Of a DNA stretch of 49,890 nucleotides, positions 24,701 to 33,886 are shown piece after piece (positions within the stretch are counted from its first letter, which is position 1; every line of letters starts with the position of its first letter). Source of the stretch: Chloroflexota bacterium. Its GTDB lineage: Bacteria; Chloroflexota; Anaerolineae; Aggregatilineales; Phototrophicaceae. A program made the translations under genes and the position numbers. The DNA is taken from positions 1 through 49,890 of the forward strand of contig JAPOVL010000030.1 in assembly GCA_026708115.1 (NCBI GenBank). Direction: 5' to 3'. The notes below the pieces were generated by a model. That model ran no database searches and had not been told where the DNA came from. It saw only the letters and a list, made by a program, of their open reading frames with translations.

Positions 24701-26059
24701 TCATTTAAGACTTGCCAGGACACGATCAACGAAGCGGTCGGCAAGCCCGGTGTATTGGCGCGGGTCGAGCAGGTCTTCCAGCTGTGCCCGGCTCAAGACG
24801 ACGGCGACGTCCGGGTGCGCCAGCAACACGTCGGCAAAGGGTCTTTCTTCTTCGCAGGCAGTCATGGCGCAGTTGTAGACCAGGTCATGGGCGCGCCCCC
24901 TGCCATAGCGCCCGCTCAGGGCGAACATCACGCGCTCGGACAGGAGGAGGCCCCCGGTAAGCGCCATATTCTGCAGCATCCTGGCGGTATTGACGCGCAA
25001 CCCGGCAAGGACGCGGCAGATCATTTCCAATGCGCCGTGGGCATAGATGAAAACTTCGGGCACGATGGTCCATTCCATCTGCATGGAGGACCAATCCCGC
25101 TCGTGCTCGTTGACAATCAGCGTGTCGACAGCGGCCGCCGATTTTTCGCGGCAGAGGCGCGCCAGCGTCAAGACGGATTCGCAGAGCATGGGATTGCGTT
25201 TATGCGGCATGGTGCTGCTGCCGACCTGGCCGGCCGTGAAGGGCTCCTCGAGCTCGGCAAGTTCCTGCTTCTGCAATGCGATGATTTCTTTGGCGATTCT
25301 CCCCAGCAGGGCGGCGATCATACAGAGCAGGTGAATCAACTCGGCGATGCTGTCCCTGGACGTGTGCCAGGCGATGATGGGCAGGCCCAAGCCGAGCTCG
25401 GCCATCAGGCGCCTTTGCACTTGCAGGGGATCAAGATCGGATTCATCAAGCCCGGCCAAGGTGCCGACCGCGCCAGCGAATTCGCCGACCAAGACGCGTT
25501 TCTTAGCCTGGGCGAGCCTGTGGCGATGGCGCAGCAATTCCGCCAGCCAGACCGCGACCTTGTAGCCGAAGGTGATCGGCAGAGCTTGCTGCCCGTGGGT
25601 TCTCCCCGCCATGGGCGTATGGCGATGGTCGCTTGCCAGGCGCGCCAATAGATGCTGCAAGTCCTCCAAGCTGGGCTCGAAAATGGCGAGCGCGTCTTTG
25701 ATCTGCAAGACCAGGCCGGTGTCCATGACATCCTGCGTTGTTGCGCCCCAGTGCACATAGCGCCCGGCGTCGCCGTCACAGCGTGCCGCCAAGTGTCGGA
25801 TCAGCGGCAGCAATGGGTGCAAGGTGGTATCAATGTCCTGTTTGAGCGCGGCGATATCAAAATGTTGGGCATGCGCCTGGCGCGTTATCTCGTCGGCGGC
25901 TTCTGGGGGAAGCAAACCGAGCGCTGCTTGGGAGCGGGCCAGGGCCGCTTCAAAGTCGAGCCATTTCTGCAACAGGTTGCGATCATCGAATACCGCGCGC
26001 ATGTTGCCCGAACCGAAGAGATCGGCGAACAGGGCTGAATCTATGATGTGCGCGCTCAT
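24701..26059 (-). CDS. Fumarase/aspartase superfamily lyase (PurB/PcaB-like)
   Basis: A 452-residue protein of the class-II fumarase, argininosuccinate lyase and adenylosuccinate lyase superfamily. Conserved regions are HWGATTQD (103-110), AGRTHGQ (151-157, with the catalytic His) and the signature GSSTMPHKRNP (280-290), with the catalytic Ser in the SS pair. Both the sequence VGEFAGAVGTLAGL and the length are close to 3-carboxy-cis,cis-muconate cycloisomerase (PcaB). It is not obviously a housekeeping PurB because no purine genes are near. The enolase-superfamily gene lies 51 bases upstream of it on the same strand, so the two are co-transcribed. The substrate is unknown; an N-succinyl compound or a carboxymuconate would fit the family. 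Confidence 0.85.
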   Translation of the reverse strand: MSAHIIDSALFADLFGSGNMRAVFDDRNLLQKWLDFEAALARSQAALGLLPPEAADEITRQAHAQHFDIAALKQDIDTTLHPLLPLIRHLAARCDGDAGRYVHWGATTQDVMDTGLVLQIKDALAIFEPSLEDLQHLLARLASDHRHTPMAGRTHGQQALPITFGYKVAVWLAELLRHRHRLAQAKKRVLVGEFAGAVGTLAGLDESDLDPLQVQRRLMAELGLGLPIIAWHTSRDSIAELIHLLCMIAALLGRIAKEIIALQKQELAELEEPFTAGQVGSSTMPHKRNPMLCESVLTLARLCREKSAAAVDTLIVNEHERDWSSMQMEWTIVPEVFIYAHGALEMICRVLAGLRVNTARMLQNMALTGGLLLSERVMFALSGRYGRGRAHDLVYNCAMTACEEERPFADVLLAHPDVAVVLSRAQLEDLLDPRQYTGLADRFVDRVLASLK

Positions 26060-26110
26060 GCGCTAATCGCCTCTTTTATCTGATCGATCATCCGCGCCCG
26101 CCAATCTGGT

Positions 26111-27235
26111 CTAGGCCAAGTGCTTCTTGACGACAGCGTCGTCCAGCTCGATACCCAAGCCCGGCGCTGTCGGCGGACTTATGCTTCCATTCTTGAAGCG
26201 AATGGGCTCTTTGAATATGTCATTGTGCAGGCTGTTGCCATTGTACTCTTGAATGAGGAAATTTGGAGAACAGGCGTCAAGTTGCACGGCAGCGGCGGCG
26301 GCAACTGGCCCGCAGTACATGTGGGGGGCAATCATGGCGTAGAAGGATTCTGCCATGCCGGCAATTTTCTTCGATTCCAGGATGCCGCCGCACTGCCCGA
26401 CATCGAGTTGAATAATCTGCGCGGCTTGTTTCTTGAGCAAATCGGCGAATTCGAATTTGGTTGCCAGGCGTTCGCCGCTGGCGATGGGAATGCTGGTGTG
26501 CGCGGCGACACGGGCCATCTCGTCAATATTTTCCGGCGGCACGGGTTCTTCGAACCAGAAGGGGCTAAACTCCTCCAGCTCTTTTGCCACACGGATGGCG
26601 ACCGCGGTGCTGAATTGTCCGTGCGTCCCGATGCCAATTTCCAGCTCGTCGCCCACGGCAGCGCGGATGGCTTTGAAGATCTTGGCCACGTGCCGAATGG
26701 TTTTCAAAGGGAAGTCGCGCGGATGTGGAAAGATGGGCGTAAAGGGATCGAATTTGCAGGCGGTGTTGCCCTCTTCCACCAGCTTTACCGCGATTTCGCC
26801 GGCTTTGTCGGGGTTTTCCCAAATGCCGTCTGTGGGCATGTAGGCATAGGCGCGCAACTGATCATGCACTTGCCCCCCCAACAAGTTGTAGATGGGTTGA
26901 TTTGTGGCTTTGCCCACAATATCCCACAGAGCCATTTCGATGGCGCTAAGGGCTGGCGTCATGTCGAGGCCGGGATGGCGATAGTCGTGCCGGGAGGCAT
27001 ATATCGCTTGCCATATCCGTTCGATCTGAAAAGGGCTGTTGCCGATAATAAACTGCTCGCACAGATCTTTAATCAAGCTGATTTGCGCGCGCAGATCCAG
27101 GGCATGGCCGGTTGGTCGTTCGCCCAAGCCAGTGATGCCTTCGTCAGTGGTCAACTGAATGAAAAGCCAATATCGACCGCCGCGGTACGGGGCGATATTG
27201 CGGATAAGAATCGTTTCGATCCCGGTAACTTTCAT
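26111..27235 (-). CDS. Enolase-superfamily sugar-acid dehydratase-like protein
   Basis: A 374-residue mandelate-racemase/muconate-lactonizing family protein, most like galactonate dehydratase (DgoD). Catalytic regions are ACKFDPF (K161), GIGTHGQ (H205), FWFEEP (E229/E230), SGER (E255) and PHMYCGP (H305). In DgoD the segment before the His reads V-D-F-H-G-R, and that Asp is the first Mg ligand. Here it reads I-G-T-H-G-Q, so Gly203 takes the place of the Asp. Either another residue supplies the ligand or the activity differs. It lies upstream of the fumarase-type lyase on the same strand. It probably dehydrates or cycloisomerises an aldonic acid or a lactone, with the reaction uncertain. Confidence 0.82.
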   Translation of the reverse strand: MKVTGIETILIRNIAPYRGGRYWLFIQLTTDEGITGLGERPTGHALDLRAQISLIKDLCEQFIIGNSPFQIERIWQAIYASRHDYRHPGLDMTPALSAIEMALWDIVGKATNQPIYNLLGGQVHDQLRAYAYMPTDGIWENPDKAGEIAVKLVEEGNTACKFDPFTPIFPHPRDFPLKTIRHVAKIFKAIRAAVGDELEIGIGTHGQFSTAVAIRVAKELEEFSPFWFEEPVPPENIDEMARVAAHTSIPIASGERLATKFEFADLLKKQAAQIIQLDVGQCGGILESKKIAGMAESFYAMIAPHMYCGPVAAAAAVQLDACSPNFLIQEYNGNSLHNDIFKEPIRFKNGSISPPTAPGLGIELDDAVVKKHLA

Positions 27236-27400
27236 CGTTCATCGCTCCTTTCAAAATGATGATATGTGGCGGGCAGTTTCTATTCGTCGGGTGATCCATC
27301 GGACTACGTTGAGATTGTATCCCATTCCCCGGGCAGTTGATGAGCGCAGGTCGTCCTCAAATACTGGGAAATTGCCCTTATATTGCCCCTTTTTTCGGCA

Positions 27401-27445
27401 ACAGTATAGATACAGTATGTATACGGGGGGGGGGGGGTACCCCCC
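27401..27445. repeat. Poly-G element, copy 1 (13 G)
   Basis: A 24-base conserved head (27401-27424, beginning ACAGTATAGATAC) is followed by 13 G, then TA and 6 C. The same head followed by 22 G, TA and 5 C lies at 49788-49840. The junction is GGGGGTACCCCC, a palindrome. It sits in the 715-base gap between the enolase-superfamily gene and hemB. That gap also holds a REP-like unit (27669-27696) and the 12-mer GCGCGTAGACAC (27736-27747), but no reading frame I can support. Confidence 0.6.
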
Positions 27446-27668
27446 AAATCTGAGGACATGACAGTTTTTCCTTGGGCAGATAGTCGCGACAAATACCTGC
27501 CATTTTGGCGTGTTCTCGGACATGAGCGCCTCCTTTTGGACAATGTCGCTTCGTTTGGGCCGGGCGGCTGCGTATGTTGCAACGTCGAAGGATACAGCAA
27601 GGCGGGGAGAAACGGGCGACTGAATGGTCGCGGTTTCGACATAGAAAGTCGCGCAAGAAAGCGAGCCT

Positions 27669-27696
27669 TGTAGGGGCGACCAATCTGGTCGCCCGC
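27669..27696 (+). repeat. REP-like short palindrome (GTAGGGGCGA family)
   Basis: Reads TGTAGGGGCGACC, loop AATCT, GGTCGCCCGC: the most regular member of the family in the window, with a perfect stem of eight base pairs. It lies upstream of hemB. Confidence 0.65.
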
Positions 27697-27950
27697 TGCC
27701 GCAGCGACCTTGCGGTTTCGGGCGAGATGGTACTGCGCGTAGACACCCTAGAGGAGGTCAGTCACTCCTAGCAAATTGTTGGTATGTTGGGTTCAGGATC
27801 TCATGTCGAGAACCGGCCAAAAGTATTTCAATCAAAAAGGATACACTACCCAATCACTTGCATATGAGAGTAAGATTTCAGTAGCGGCATACTGACATCA
27901 CGCTTTGGGGACGCCTGACAGGGCTGGTGCCGGAGGGGAGAAAAGCGATC

Positions 27951-28979
27951 ATGGCCTACGAAGCAACCTGGCATGCTAATCTAAAGGTACGGCTGCGGCG
28001 TCTGCGTTTGTCGAAAAATATGAGACGCCTGGTGCGCGAAACTGACTTGACCTCCGATGACTTCATCTATCCGCTTTTTGTGCGCCACGGCGCGGGTATC
28101 AAGCTGCCGGTTGAATCGCTGCCCGGCAAGCACCAGTTGTCCGTGGACAATCTGGCAGCCGAAGTGCGGGAAATATCCGCGCTTGGCATCCCCGCGGTCA
28201 TCCTCTTTGGCATCCCGGAACACAAAGACTGGTGCGGCACGGATAACTTCGCGGAAGACGGCATTGTTCCGCGAGCGATTCGCGCGATAAAGGAAACCGA
28301 CCCCGATCTCCTGGTCATCTCGGATATGTGTTTCTGCCAATATACGGATCACGGGCACTGCGGCATCATTAATATCCCTGACAATCCGCACTACGATCCC
28401 GCCTTGCCCCCGGGTTACCTGCACAATGATCATACCCTGGACCTGCTGCAGCAAGCTTCGCTGACGCATGCCGGGGCCGGGGCCGATATCATCGCGCCAT
28501 CCGGCATGATAGACGGCGCGGTCGCGGCCATTCGATCGACATTGGACAGCGACGGCGCGCAGCATGTCGCTGTGATGAGTTACATCAAGTATGCCAGCGC
28601 CTTTTACGGTCCCTTCCGTGACGCAGCCGAGAGCGCGCCGCAATTCGGCGACCGCAGCCAGTATCAAATGGACCCGGCCAATCAGCGCCAGGCCTTCAAG
28701 GAGATATCCCTGGATATCGAAGAGGGCGCCGATATCATCATGATTAAACCGGCGCTGCCCAATCTCGATGTGCTCAGCCGCCTGCGTGAGAATCACTCTG
28801 TGCCAGCGGCGGCCTATCAAGTCAGCGGCGAATATGCCATGATCCACGCGGCCGCTCAGCGCGGCTGGATCGATCTGGAACGCGTCGCGCTGGAAAGCCT
28901 GACCTGCATCAAACGGGCGGGCGCCGACATGATCATCAGCTACTTTGCCAAAGATGCCCTCAAGTGGCTGGGCGCTTGA
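27951..28979 (+). CDS. hemB: Delta-aminolevulinic acid dehydratase (porphobilinogen synthase)
   Basis: A 342-residue HemB (EC 4.2.1.24), which condenses two 5-aminolevulinates to porphobilinogen in haem, sirohaem and cobalamin synthesis. It has both active-site lysines: K203 in MSYIKYASAFYG and K256 in IMIKPALPNLD. The Cys ligands of the zinc-dependent class are C127, C129 and C137 in CFCQYTDHGHCG. GGAGGGGAG lies about ten bases upstream of the ATG at 27951; a GTG at 27927 is in frame but less likely. No other tetrapyrrole gene is nearby. It is convergent with the SulP gene. Confidence 0.96.
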   Translation: MAYEATWHANLKVRLRRLRLSKNMRRLVRETDLTSDDFIYPLFVRHGAGIKLPVESLPGKHQLSVDNLAAEVREISALGIPAVILFGIPEHKDWCGTDNFAEDGIVPRAIRAIKETDPDLLVISDMCFCQYTDHGHCGIINIPDNPHYDPALPPGYLHNDHTLDLLQQASLTHAGAGADIIAPSGMIDGAVAAIRSTLDSDGAQHVAVMSYIKYASAFYGPFRDAAESAPQFGDRSQYQMDPANQRQAFKEISLDIEEGADIIMIKPALPNLDVLSRLRENHSVPAAAYQVSGEYAMIHAAAQRGWIDLERVALESLTCIKRAGADMIISYFAKDALKWLGA

Positions 28980-29063
28980 ATCAGTTGACGCAAACGCTGC
29001 CGGGCATACTCGCCCGTTCCAAATCAACTACTCCTTGGCTTGGTCCGAAGGCGTCGTTTGGCC

Positions 29064-31370
29064 TCAGTCCAGCAATTGCTGAATGACGCGGTTGCTGGAG
29101 GAGAGGCGATCCGAGAGGACGCAAGAGATGAGAATGTGTATGGCGGAGGCGGTCTGCGGGTGCGCCTCGCCCATGCGGCGCAGCGCCTCGTGGCTGAGCC
29201 TTTGCAGCACACCGGCTTCGGTCACGACGACGGAGGCGGTACGCGTCTTGTTCAAATAGAAGCCGACTTCGCCGATGACAGTGCCGGCGGTCATGCTGCG
29301 CAAGCGCAAAAGGCCTTGGTCCGGCAGGTTCAAGAGCACATCGACGCGGCCGGTCTCTATGAAATAGAGGGCGTCGGATTGGTCGCCCTGTTCAAAGACG
29401 GCGTCGCCAACCCGCGTTTCTATGTGCTCCAGGTAGCTGTGCAGGGCGCTGAGATCGCGACTGTCGATCATGGCGTGTTGGGCGAGTTGCTCTTCCACGG
29501 TGACCCGTGCGCTGTCGAGCAAGTCCGCCTCCGCCAGCAGAGCGTTCTCGCACCATTCCAGGGCATGATCCAAGTCGTCAAAGAGCGAAGGCGCCCCGGA
29601 CTCCCGCACCGCGATGCCGGCATCCTCCAAGACCGGCTGCAGATGGGGCAAGACATTCGATAGCAGCAGGTGAATGCCATGCTGATCGGCGAGTTTTTTC
29701 AGTTTTTCGAAGTCCTGGATTGTTGAGTAATCGAAGCCCCTTACCGCCTTAAAGTCGAGAATAAGATACTGTATCGGCTCGGCTTGTCTGTCCGTGATGC
29801 GCCCTTTGACATGTTCGTAGAAGCGGTAGGCGCTGCCAAAGAATATGAAACCCCGCAGCCGCAAGATCAGGATCTTGTTGCCCTGGTTTTGCAGCAATTG
29901 ATTTTGCGCGAAGGATCGGTCGAGATTGCTGCGGTGGAAGTCCCCGGAAAGCTCCTGTTTGATGACGTCCATCCGGCTGTATTCCAAGACGAAGAAAGTG
30001 ATGGCCACGGCCATGCCAACGGCGATACCTGTCAACAAGCCAAATAAAGCTGTGACCAGGGCAATGACAACAATTACGGCATAGTCTTGTCGCGGCAGCT
30101 TGGACCAACTATCCAGCAGCCATTCCTTCATGAATTGCAGGCCAAAATACACCATCAGTCCGCCGGGAATGAAACGCGGAACAAGCGAGTATAATTCGCT
30201 GCCGAAAACGAGAGTCAGAGCGAACATGAGCGCGAGGATGAGCCCCACCAGCCGTCCATAGACGCCGGTTGCGTGCACGAGCGAGGCCGATATGGGGCCG
30301 TGATAGGCTACAAAGCCGCCACCTGACGCGCCCGCGGCGATATTGGCGATGCCATTGACCGTACATTCGCGATTGAAATCGAGTTCGCGATTGACGATCA
30401 GTTCCTGGGCGCTGACTCTAAAAAACAGGTTAAGGGTACAGACGACTATCAGGGTGACGATGCCGCTGGCGCTCGCCGCGATCATCGCGGGACTAATCCC
30501 CGCGATAGCGCCTAAATCAGGTAATTGCCAGGTTAAGGTCTCGGAGACCTCTGGCAGGAACCAGCCAGTTTCGGCGAGGACATTGACATCATCGACGATG
30601 AAGAAGAGCCACAGATAAAACAGAATGAAAGACACAACTATAGCGCCGGGCAAAACCAGTGAACTTTTGATGCGGGCGCGCAGGCCGAGGATGCAGAGGG
30701 CGAATATCACACCTGGCAACCAGCGGGAGTAGGTGGCGGGCTGCAACAGGATCGGCAAGGATTGCGGCTGCAGCTTAAGGTCAACCAGAACGGAGAAACC
30801 CGCATTTATAATGAGCCAACCCAAACCCGCCATAAAGCCGCCGATGATGGGATAGGGAATGTAGCGGATCAAGCCCCCGGCGCGCATAAGGCCCAACAGC
30901 AACAGGAAGCCCCCGGTAATCACCGAAGACAGCACGATTATCAAATACACCGTCGCAAACAACTCATCAGGCGGCATATCGGCCGGCGCGGCGGCGATCA
31001 CGCTGGCGGCGATCATGCCCTGGATGACGACCGTGGGGCTTTGTGGGATGACCAGTGTGGCGTGATCCGAACTGAAGAGCGAAGTGACAAGAACAGCGAT
31101 GATTTCGCTGACGAAGACAATAGCAAGCCCGGCGGCAAAGTAAGCCGCCAACTCGCCGCGGAACACCAACCTGACGTAGGCCGGCATGGCGCTGGCCATG
31201 AGCAGCCAGATAGTGGCGCTCACGAGCAGGCTTCGTAGAATAAGCGAAGGCTGAAGCGCGTACCTTATGGTTCCGCGAAGGCTTGGATCGAGCGTGTCGG
31301 AACGCGCCAGTTTTTCCATATCGAACGGGCAGATCGTGTTTGGCGGATCGTTACTGTACTTTACCATCAA
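29064..31370 (-). CDS. SulP-family anion transporter fused to STAS and cyclic-nucleotide-binding domains
   Basis: A 768-residue fusion. Residues about 35-475 form the SulP/SLC26 membrane domain with 10-14 helices, including the conserved QSPTVVIQGM (110-119) and NGIANIAAGASGG (349-361). Residues about 498-620 are a STAS domain (ILILRLRGFIFFGSAYRF, LILDFKAVRGFDYST). Residues about 640-755 are a cyclic-nucleotide-binding domain (VFEQGDQSDALYFIETGRVDVLL, GEVGFYLNKTRTA). The last is the canonical phosphate-binding cassette with Glu and Arg. Substrate may be sulfate, bicarbonate or another anion. The nucleotide-binding domain suggests gating by cAMP or cGMP. The gene is divergent from the PhyH operon across a 142-base space. 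Confidence 0.93.
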   Translation of the reverse strand: MMVKYSNDPPNTICPFDMEKLARSDTLDPSLRGTIRYALQPSLILRSLLVSATIWLLMASAMPAYVRLVFRGELAAYFAAGLAIVFVSEIIAVLVTSLFSSDHATLVIPQSPTVVIQGMIAASVIAAAPADMPPDELFATVYLIIVLSSVITGGFLLLLGLMRAGGLIRYIPYPIIGGFMAGLGWLIINAGFSVLVDLKLQPQSLPILLQPATYSRWLPGVIFALCILGLRARIKSSLVLPGAIVVSFILFYLWLFFIVDDVNVLAETGWFLPEVSETLTWQLPDLGAIAGISPAMIAASASGIVTLIVVCTLNLFFRVSAQELIVNRELDFNRECTVNGIANIAAGASGGGFVAYHGPISASLVHATGVYGRLVGLILALMFALTLVFGSELYSLVPRFIPGGLMVYFGLQFMKEWLLDSWSKLPRQDYAVIVVIALVTALFGLLTGIAVGMAVAITFFVLEYSRMDVIKQELSGDFHRSNLDRSFAQNQLLQNQGNKILILRLRGFIFFGSAYRFYEHVKGRITDRQAEPIQYLILDFKAVRGFDYSTIQDFEKLKKLADQHGIHLLLSNVLPHLQPVLEDAGIAVRESGAPSLFDDLDHALEWCENALLAEADLLDSARVTVEEQLAQHAMIDSRDLSALHSYLEHIETRVGDAVFEQGDQSDALYFIETGRVDVLLNLPDQGLLRLRSMTAGTVIGEVGFYLNKTRTASVVVTEAGVLQRLSHEALRRMGEAHPQTASAIHILISCVLSDRLSSSNRVIQQLLD

Positions 31371-31512
31371 TCAAGCTGTCGCGTGAAGTTGTTGCGAAGA
31401 TGCGATAGGCACTGGCTCAGATCGCGCCGGGGAGCGCTTGTTTTGGATTGTGAGCGGAACCGTGTTATCCTCCGCCTTATGATCGGCTGGCAGAGCGCGC
31501 ACGAGAGGCAAA

Positions 31513-32358
31513 ATGAACGAGTTTGAGAAATACGAATTTGATCGGCTGGGTTACATCGTTATCCCGAACTTTCTGACCGGCGCGCAGGTGGAGAGCCTGT
31601 CCGCGGCGATCGACGAGGCGGAGGCACACGCGCTGGCGGAGGCGCAGCGCCCGCCGGACAAGACCAGCGCCATCGGTCTGGAATACCGCCATGACGCCGA
31701 AAGAGGTTATTTCGCCACTGGCCGGCGGGAAGAAGGCAGTACGCTGATCATCGAGGATTTCTTCAATTTCGACCCGGCCTTTGACTTTCTGATTGGCCAC
31801 GAGCCGACCATGGCCTACATCGAGTGCATCGTGCAGGAGCGGGCCACGATCAACAACTGCGAGATCCGCATTCGTTATCCCGGCAATCAGACGCGTACGC
31901 ACATGGGCGGTCCGGTGGGGACGAAGCATCGCTACATGTTTAACGCGCGCGGCATCGATTGCATGATGGTGCGCATGGTCTATTTCGTGCATGATGTGGG
32001 ACCGGGCCAGGGCGAGTTCTGCGTGGTGCCCGCGACGCACAAGAGCAATATGGAGTCCCCCTATGAAGGCAAGGATCCCGATAAAGAACCGGGCATGATC
32101 GGCCTGCCGGTCAAAGCCGGTGACGCCATTTTGTTCACCGAAAACCTGCGGCACGGTGGGTTTACCAACCGGTCGGATCAGACGCGCAAAACGCTGCACG
32201 TCGGTTATGGACCCTTCTGGATGAAGTCGCAGAATCACAGCACCATGGACGAAGAGCCCTACATCTTGCCCGGCACATTCGCGCGCTTGAGCGAGGCTCA
32301 GCGGCTGCTTTTCCGCGCCCATCGGACTTTGCTGGAGCATGACGGCAACCATGCTTGA
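31513..32358 (+). CDS. PhyH-family Fe/2-oxoglutarate dioxygenase-like protein, H-x-G variant
   Basis: A 281-residue member of the phytanoyl-CoA dioxygenase superfamily. Family features are FDRLGYIVIPNFL (9-21), VHDVGPGQGEFCVVPATHK (139-157), distal His in NLRHGG (H214) and the 2-oxoglutarate Arg (R225). The proximal iron motif should be H-x-D but is H130-M-G132 in TRTHMGG. Loss of the carboxylate is what distinguishes Fe/2-oxoglutarate halogenases such as SyrB2 and WelO5, although it can also mean an inactive or differently liganded site. The neighbour at 33146-33886 has the intact H-P-D. GAGAGG lies five bases before the ATG. It is the first gene of the operon, overlapping the alpha/beta hydrolase gene by 20 bases. 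Confidence 0.85.
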   Translation: MNEFEKYEFDRLGYIVIPNFLTGAQVESLSAAIDEAEAHALAEAQRPPDKTSAIGLEYRHDAERGYFATGRREEGSTLIIEDFFNFDPAFDFLIGHEPTMAYIECIVQERATINNCEIRIRYPGNQTRTHMGGPVGTKHRYMFNARGIDCMMVRMVYFVHDVGPGQGEFCVVPATHKSNMESPYEGKDPDKEPGMIGLPVKAGDAILFTENLRHGGFTNRSDQTRKTLHVGYGPFWMKSQNHSTMDEEPYILPGTFARLSEAQRLLFRAHRTLLEHDGNHA

Positions 32359-33103
32359 AATCGAGCGACAGGAAATATGTGGCATACCCTGCATTACCCT
32401 GCGCGATACAGGCGTGGAGCAGGCGCCCGTCATCATCCATTATCACGGCTGGACCGGGGATAAGGGGACGGTTGAGAGCCCGGATCAAAGCCTGGCGCAG
32501 TTGGCATCGGCCGGGTTCCTGGTGGTGGCGCCCGATTGCTATGAGCATGGCGAGCGCAGGAGCGATGCCTGGTTTCGGGCGCAATTCAACGGCTGGGCTT
32601 TTATCTGTGAAGCGATGGATAAAACGCGGCAGGAGGCGGGGGCGCTGTTTGAGGGGATCATGGCTTTGCCTTTCAGCAGCGACAGTCGCCCGCAAGTGAC
32701 GGGCGGGTCTATGGGCGGGTTGATCGCGCAGATGGTCTTCGCCGAGAACAAGGCTTTTGTCTCGATGGTATCGGTGGTCGGGCGCTCCAGTTTTTATCAA
32801 GCCGATGCATGGTGCCGGGCGGCGCAAGAGGGAAGCTGGGCCGATGACTGGTGCGCGGCATACGCGACGCAATCACATCCGGAGCGCTTTGCCGATCGGC
32901 CGGTTTTGTTCATTGACGGCGGTCTCGATACTGATTGCCCGGCGGCGGTGAACGCAGAAACGGCGCGCTTGATCAACGCGGGGGGCGGGCAAGCGGAACA
33001 TTTCGTGGATTTGAACTCGGGCCACGGGTTCTCACCGCTGATGCGGAGGACGTTCGTTGACTGGCTGGTGAAGCACGGGCAGCCGCCTTTGTTGGCCGGT
33101 TAG
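32339..33103 (+). CDS. Alpha/beta hydrolase (dienelactone hydrolase-like)
   Basis: A 254-residue alpha/beta hydrolase. It has an oxyanion segment IIHYHGWTGDKG (about 32-43), the nucleophile elbow GGSMGG (about 121-126), an acid in LFIDGGLDTD (about 195) and a His in NSGHGF (about 225). The start is ATG 32339 or 32351; the latter gives an eight-base overlap with the preceding gene (ATGCTTGA) and would suggest translational coupling. No signal peptide, so cytoplasmic. It lies between two PhyH-like genes and probably cleaves an ester, lactone or acyl group of the same compound. Confidence 0.82.
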   Translation: MTATMLEIERQEICGIPCITLRDTGVEQAPVIIHYHGWTGDKGTVESPDQSLAQLASAGFLVVAPDCYEHGERRSDAWFRAQFNGWAFICEAMDKTRQEAGALFEGIMALPFSSDSRPQVTGGSMGGLIAQMVFAENKAFVSMVSVVGRSSFYQADAWCRAAQEGSWADDWCAAYATQSHPERFADRPVLFIDGGLDTDCPAAVNAETARLINAGGGQAEHFVDLNSGHGFSPLMRRTFVDWLVKHGQPPLLAG

Positions 33104-33145
33104 GCCAGCTGCAGCGGCGAAGTGATTCCAGGGGAGAAACAGGCA

Positions 33146-33886
33146 ATGGAACATGATGTAGACGAGATAATCGCCGAAATCGAAGAGCGCAGCTATTGCA
33201 TCATTCCTGCGGTGATATCGGCGGAAAAGGCGGACGAAGCGCGTCGGATTTTGGAAGGATTGCTGGAGGCGGAAGCGACTGAGGCATCGCGAGCGGCGAA
33301 AACGCAACGCGTCGGGGGCATTGCCGTCAAACATCCAATATTCGTGGAGTTGATGGCGCATCCCTTGATTGTGGCGATCTGGAAAAAGTATCTCGATGAA
33401 GATGTGGTCTGCTCGACCTGGACGGCGAATACGAGTTATCCCGGTTTCGGCACGTACAAGTGGCATCCGGATTTTCCTTACCAGTGGCTGAATTACCCCT
33501 GGCCGAAGAGCCGGATCAGCGGGCAGACGATCTGGCTGCTGGATGATTTTTCGGAGGAGAATGGGGGCACGGGCATCTTGCCCGGCAGCCACCGCAAGGG
33601 TCATCGTCCGCCGACGGAGGTGATCAACAAGTGGCATCCCGATGGCGAGATATTGACCGGCGTGCGCGGCAGCGTGATGGTTTATCACGGCGCGACCTGG
33701 CATACCGCCCGGCCTAATAAGAGCGACAGACCGCGCAGCGCCTTGTTGGGAATGTATACGCGTCCTTGTTATATTACGCAGGAGGACATGCTGGCGCAGC
33801 TTCGATTCATCGCCAACCCGTCGGATATCGTGCAGCAGTTGATGGGCGCCAAGCGCTTTCAGCCCGGCATTGTGGCCAATCGCTAG
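33146..33886 (+). CDS. PhyH-family Fe/2-oxoglutarate dioxygenase
   Basis: A 246-residue phytanoyl-CoA dioxygenase-superfamily protein with a full iron triad. H107-P-D109 lies in YKWHPDFPY, and H176 in GATWHTARPN; R185 or R187 binds 2-oxoglutarate. LLDDFSEENGGTGILPGSH (131-149) is the usual core. The start at 33146 has AGGGGAG about ten bases before it; a GTG at 33122 is also open. It is in the same operon as the H-x-G paralogue, whose sequence is only distantly related. The likely reaction is hydroxylation of a small metabolite; PhyH-like proteins are expanded in marine Chloroflexota and their substrates are mostly unknown. Confidence 0.87.
   Translation: MEHDVDEIIAEIEERSYCIIPAVISAEKADEARRILEGLLEAEATEASRAAKTQRVGGIAVKHPIFVELMAHPLIVAIWKKYLDEDVVCSTWTANTSYPGFGTYKWHPDFPYQWLNYPWPKSRISGQTIWLLDDFSEENGGTGILPGSHRKGHRPPTEVINKWHPDGEILTGVRGSVMVYHGATWHTARPNKSDRPRSALLGMYTRPCYITQEDMLAQLRFIANPSDIVQQLMGAKRFQPGIVANR

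Noticed and set aside
24701..26059. Housekeeping adenylosuccinate lyase (PurB)
   Set aside because: No purine genes nearby; co-transcribed with an enolase-superfamily gene; sequence details closer to the PcaB group.
27241..27926. Possible CRISPR or small RNA in the repeat-rich gap before hemB
   Set aside because: The repeats there belong to dispersed families; there is no regular repeat-spacer pattern.
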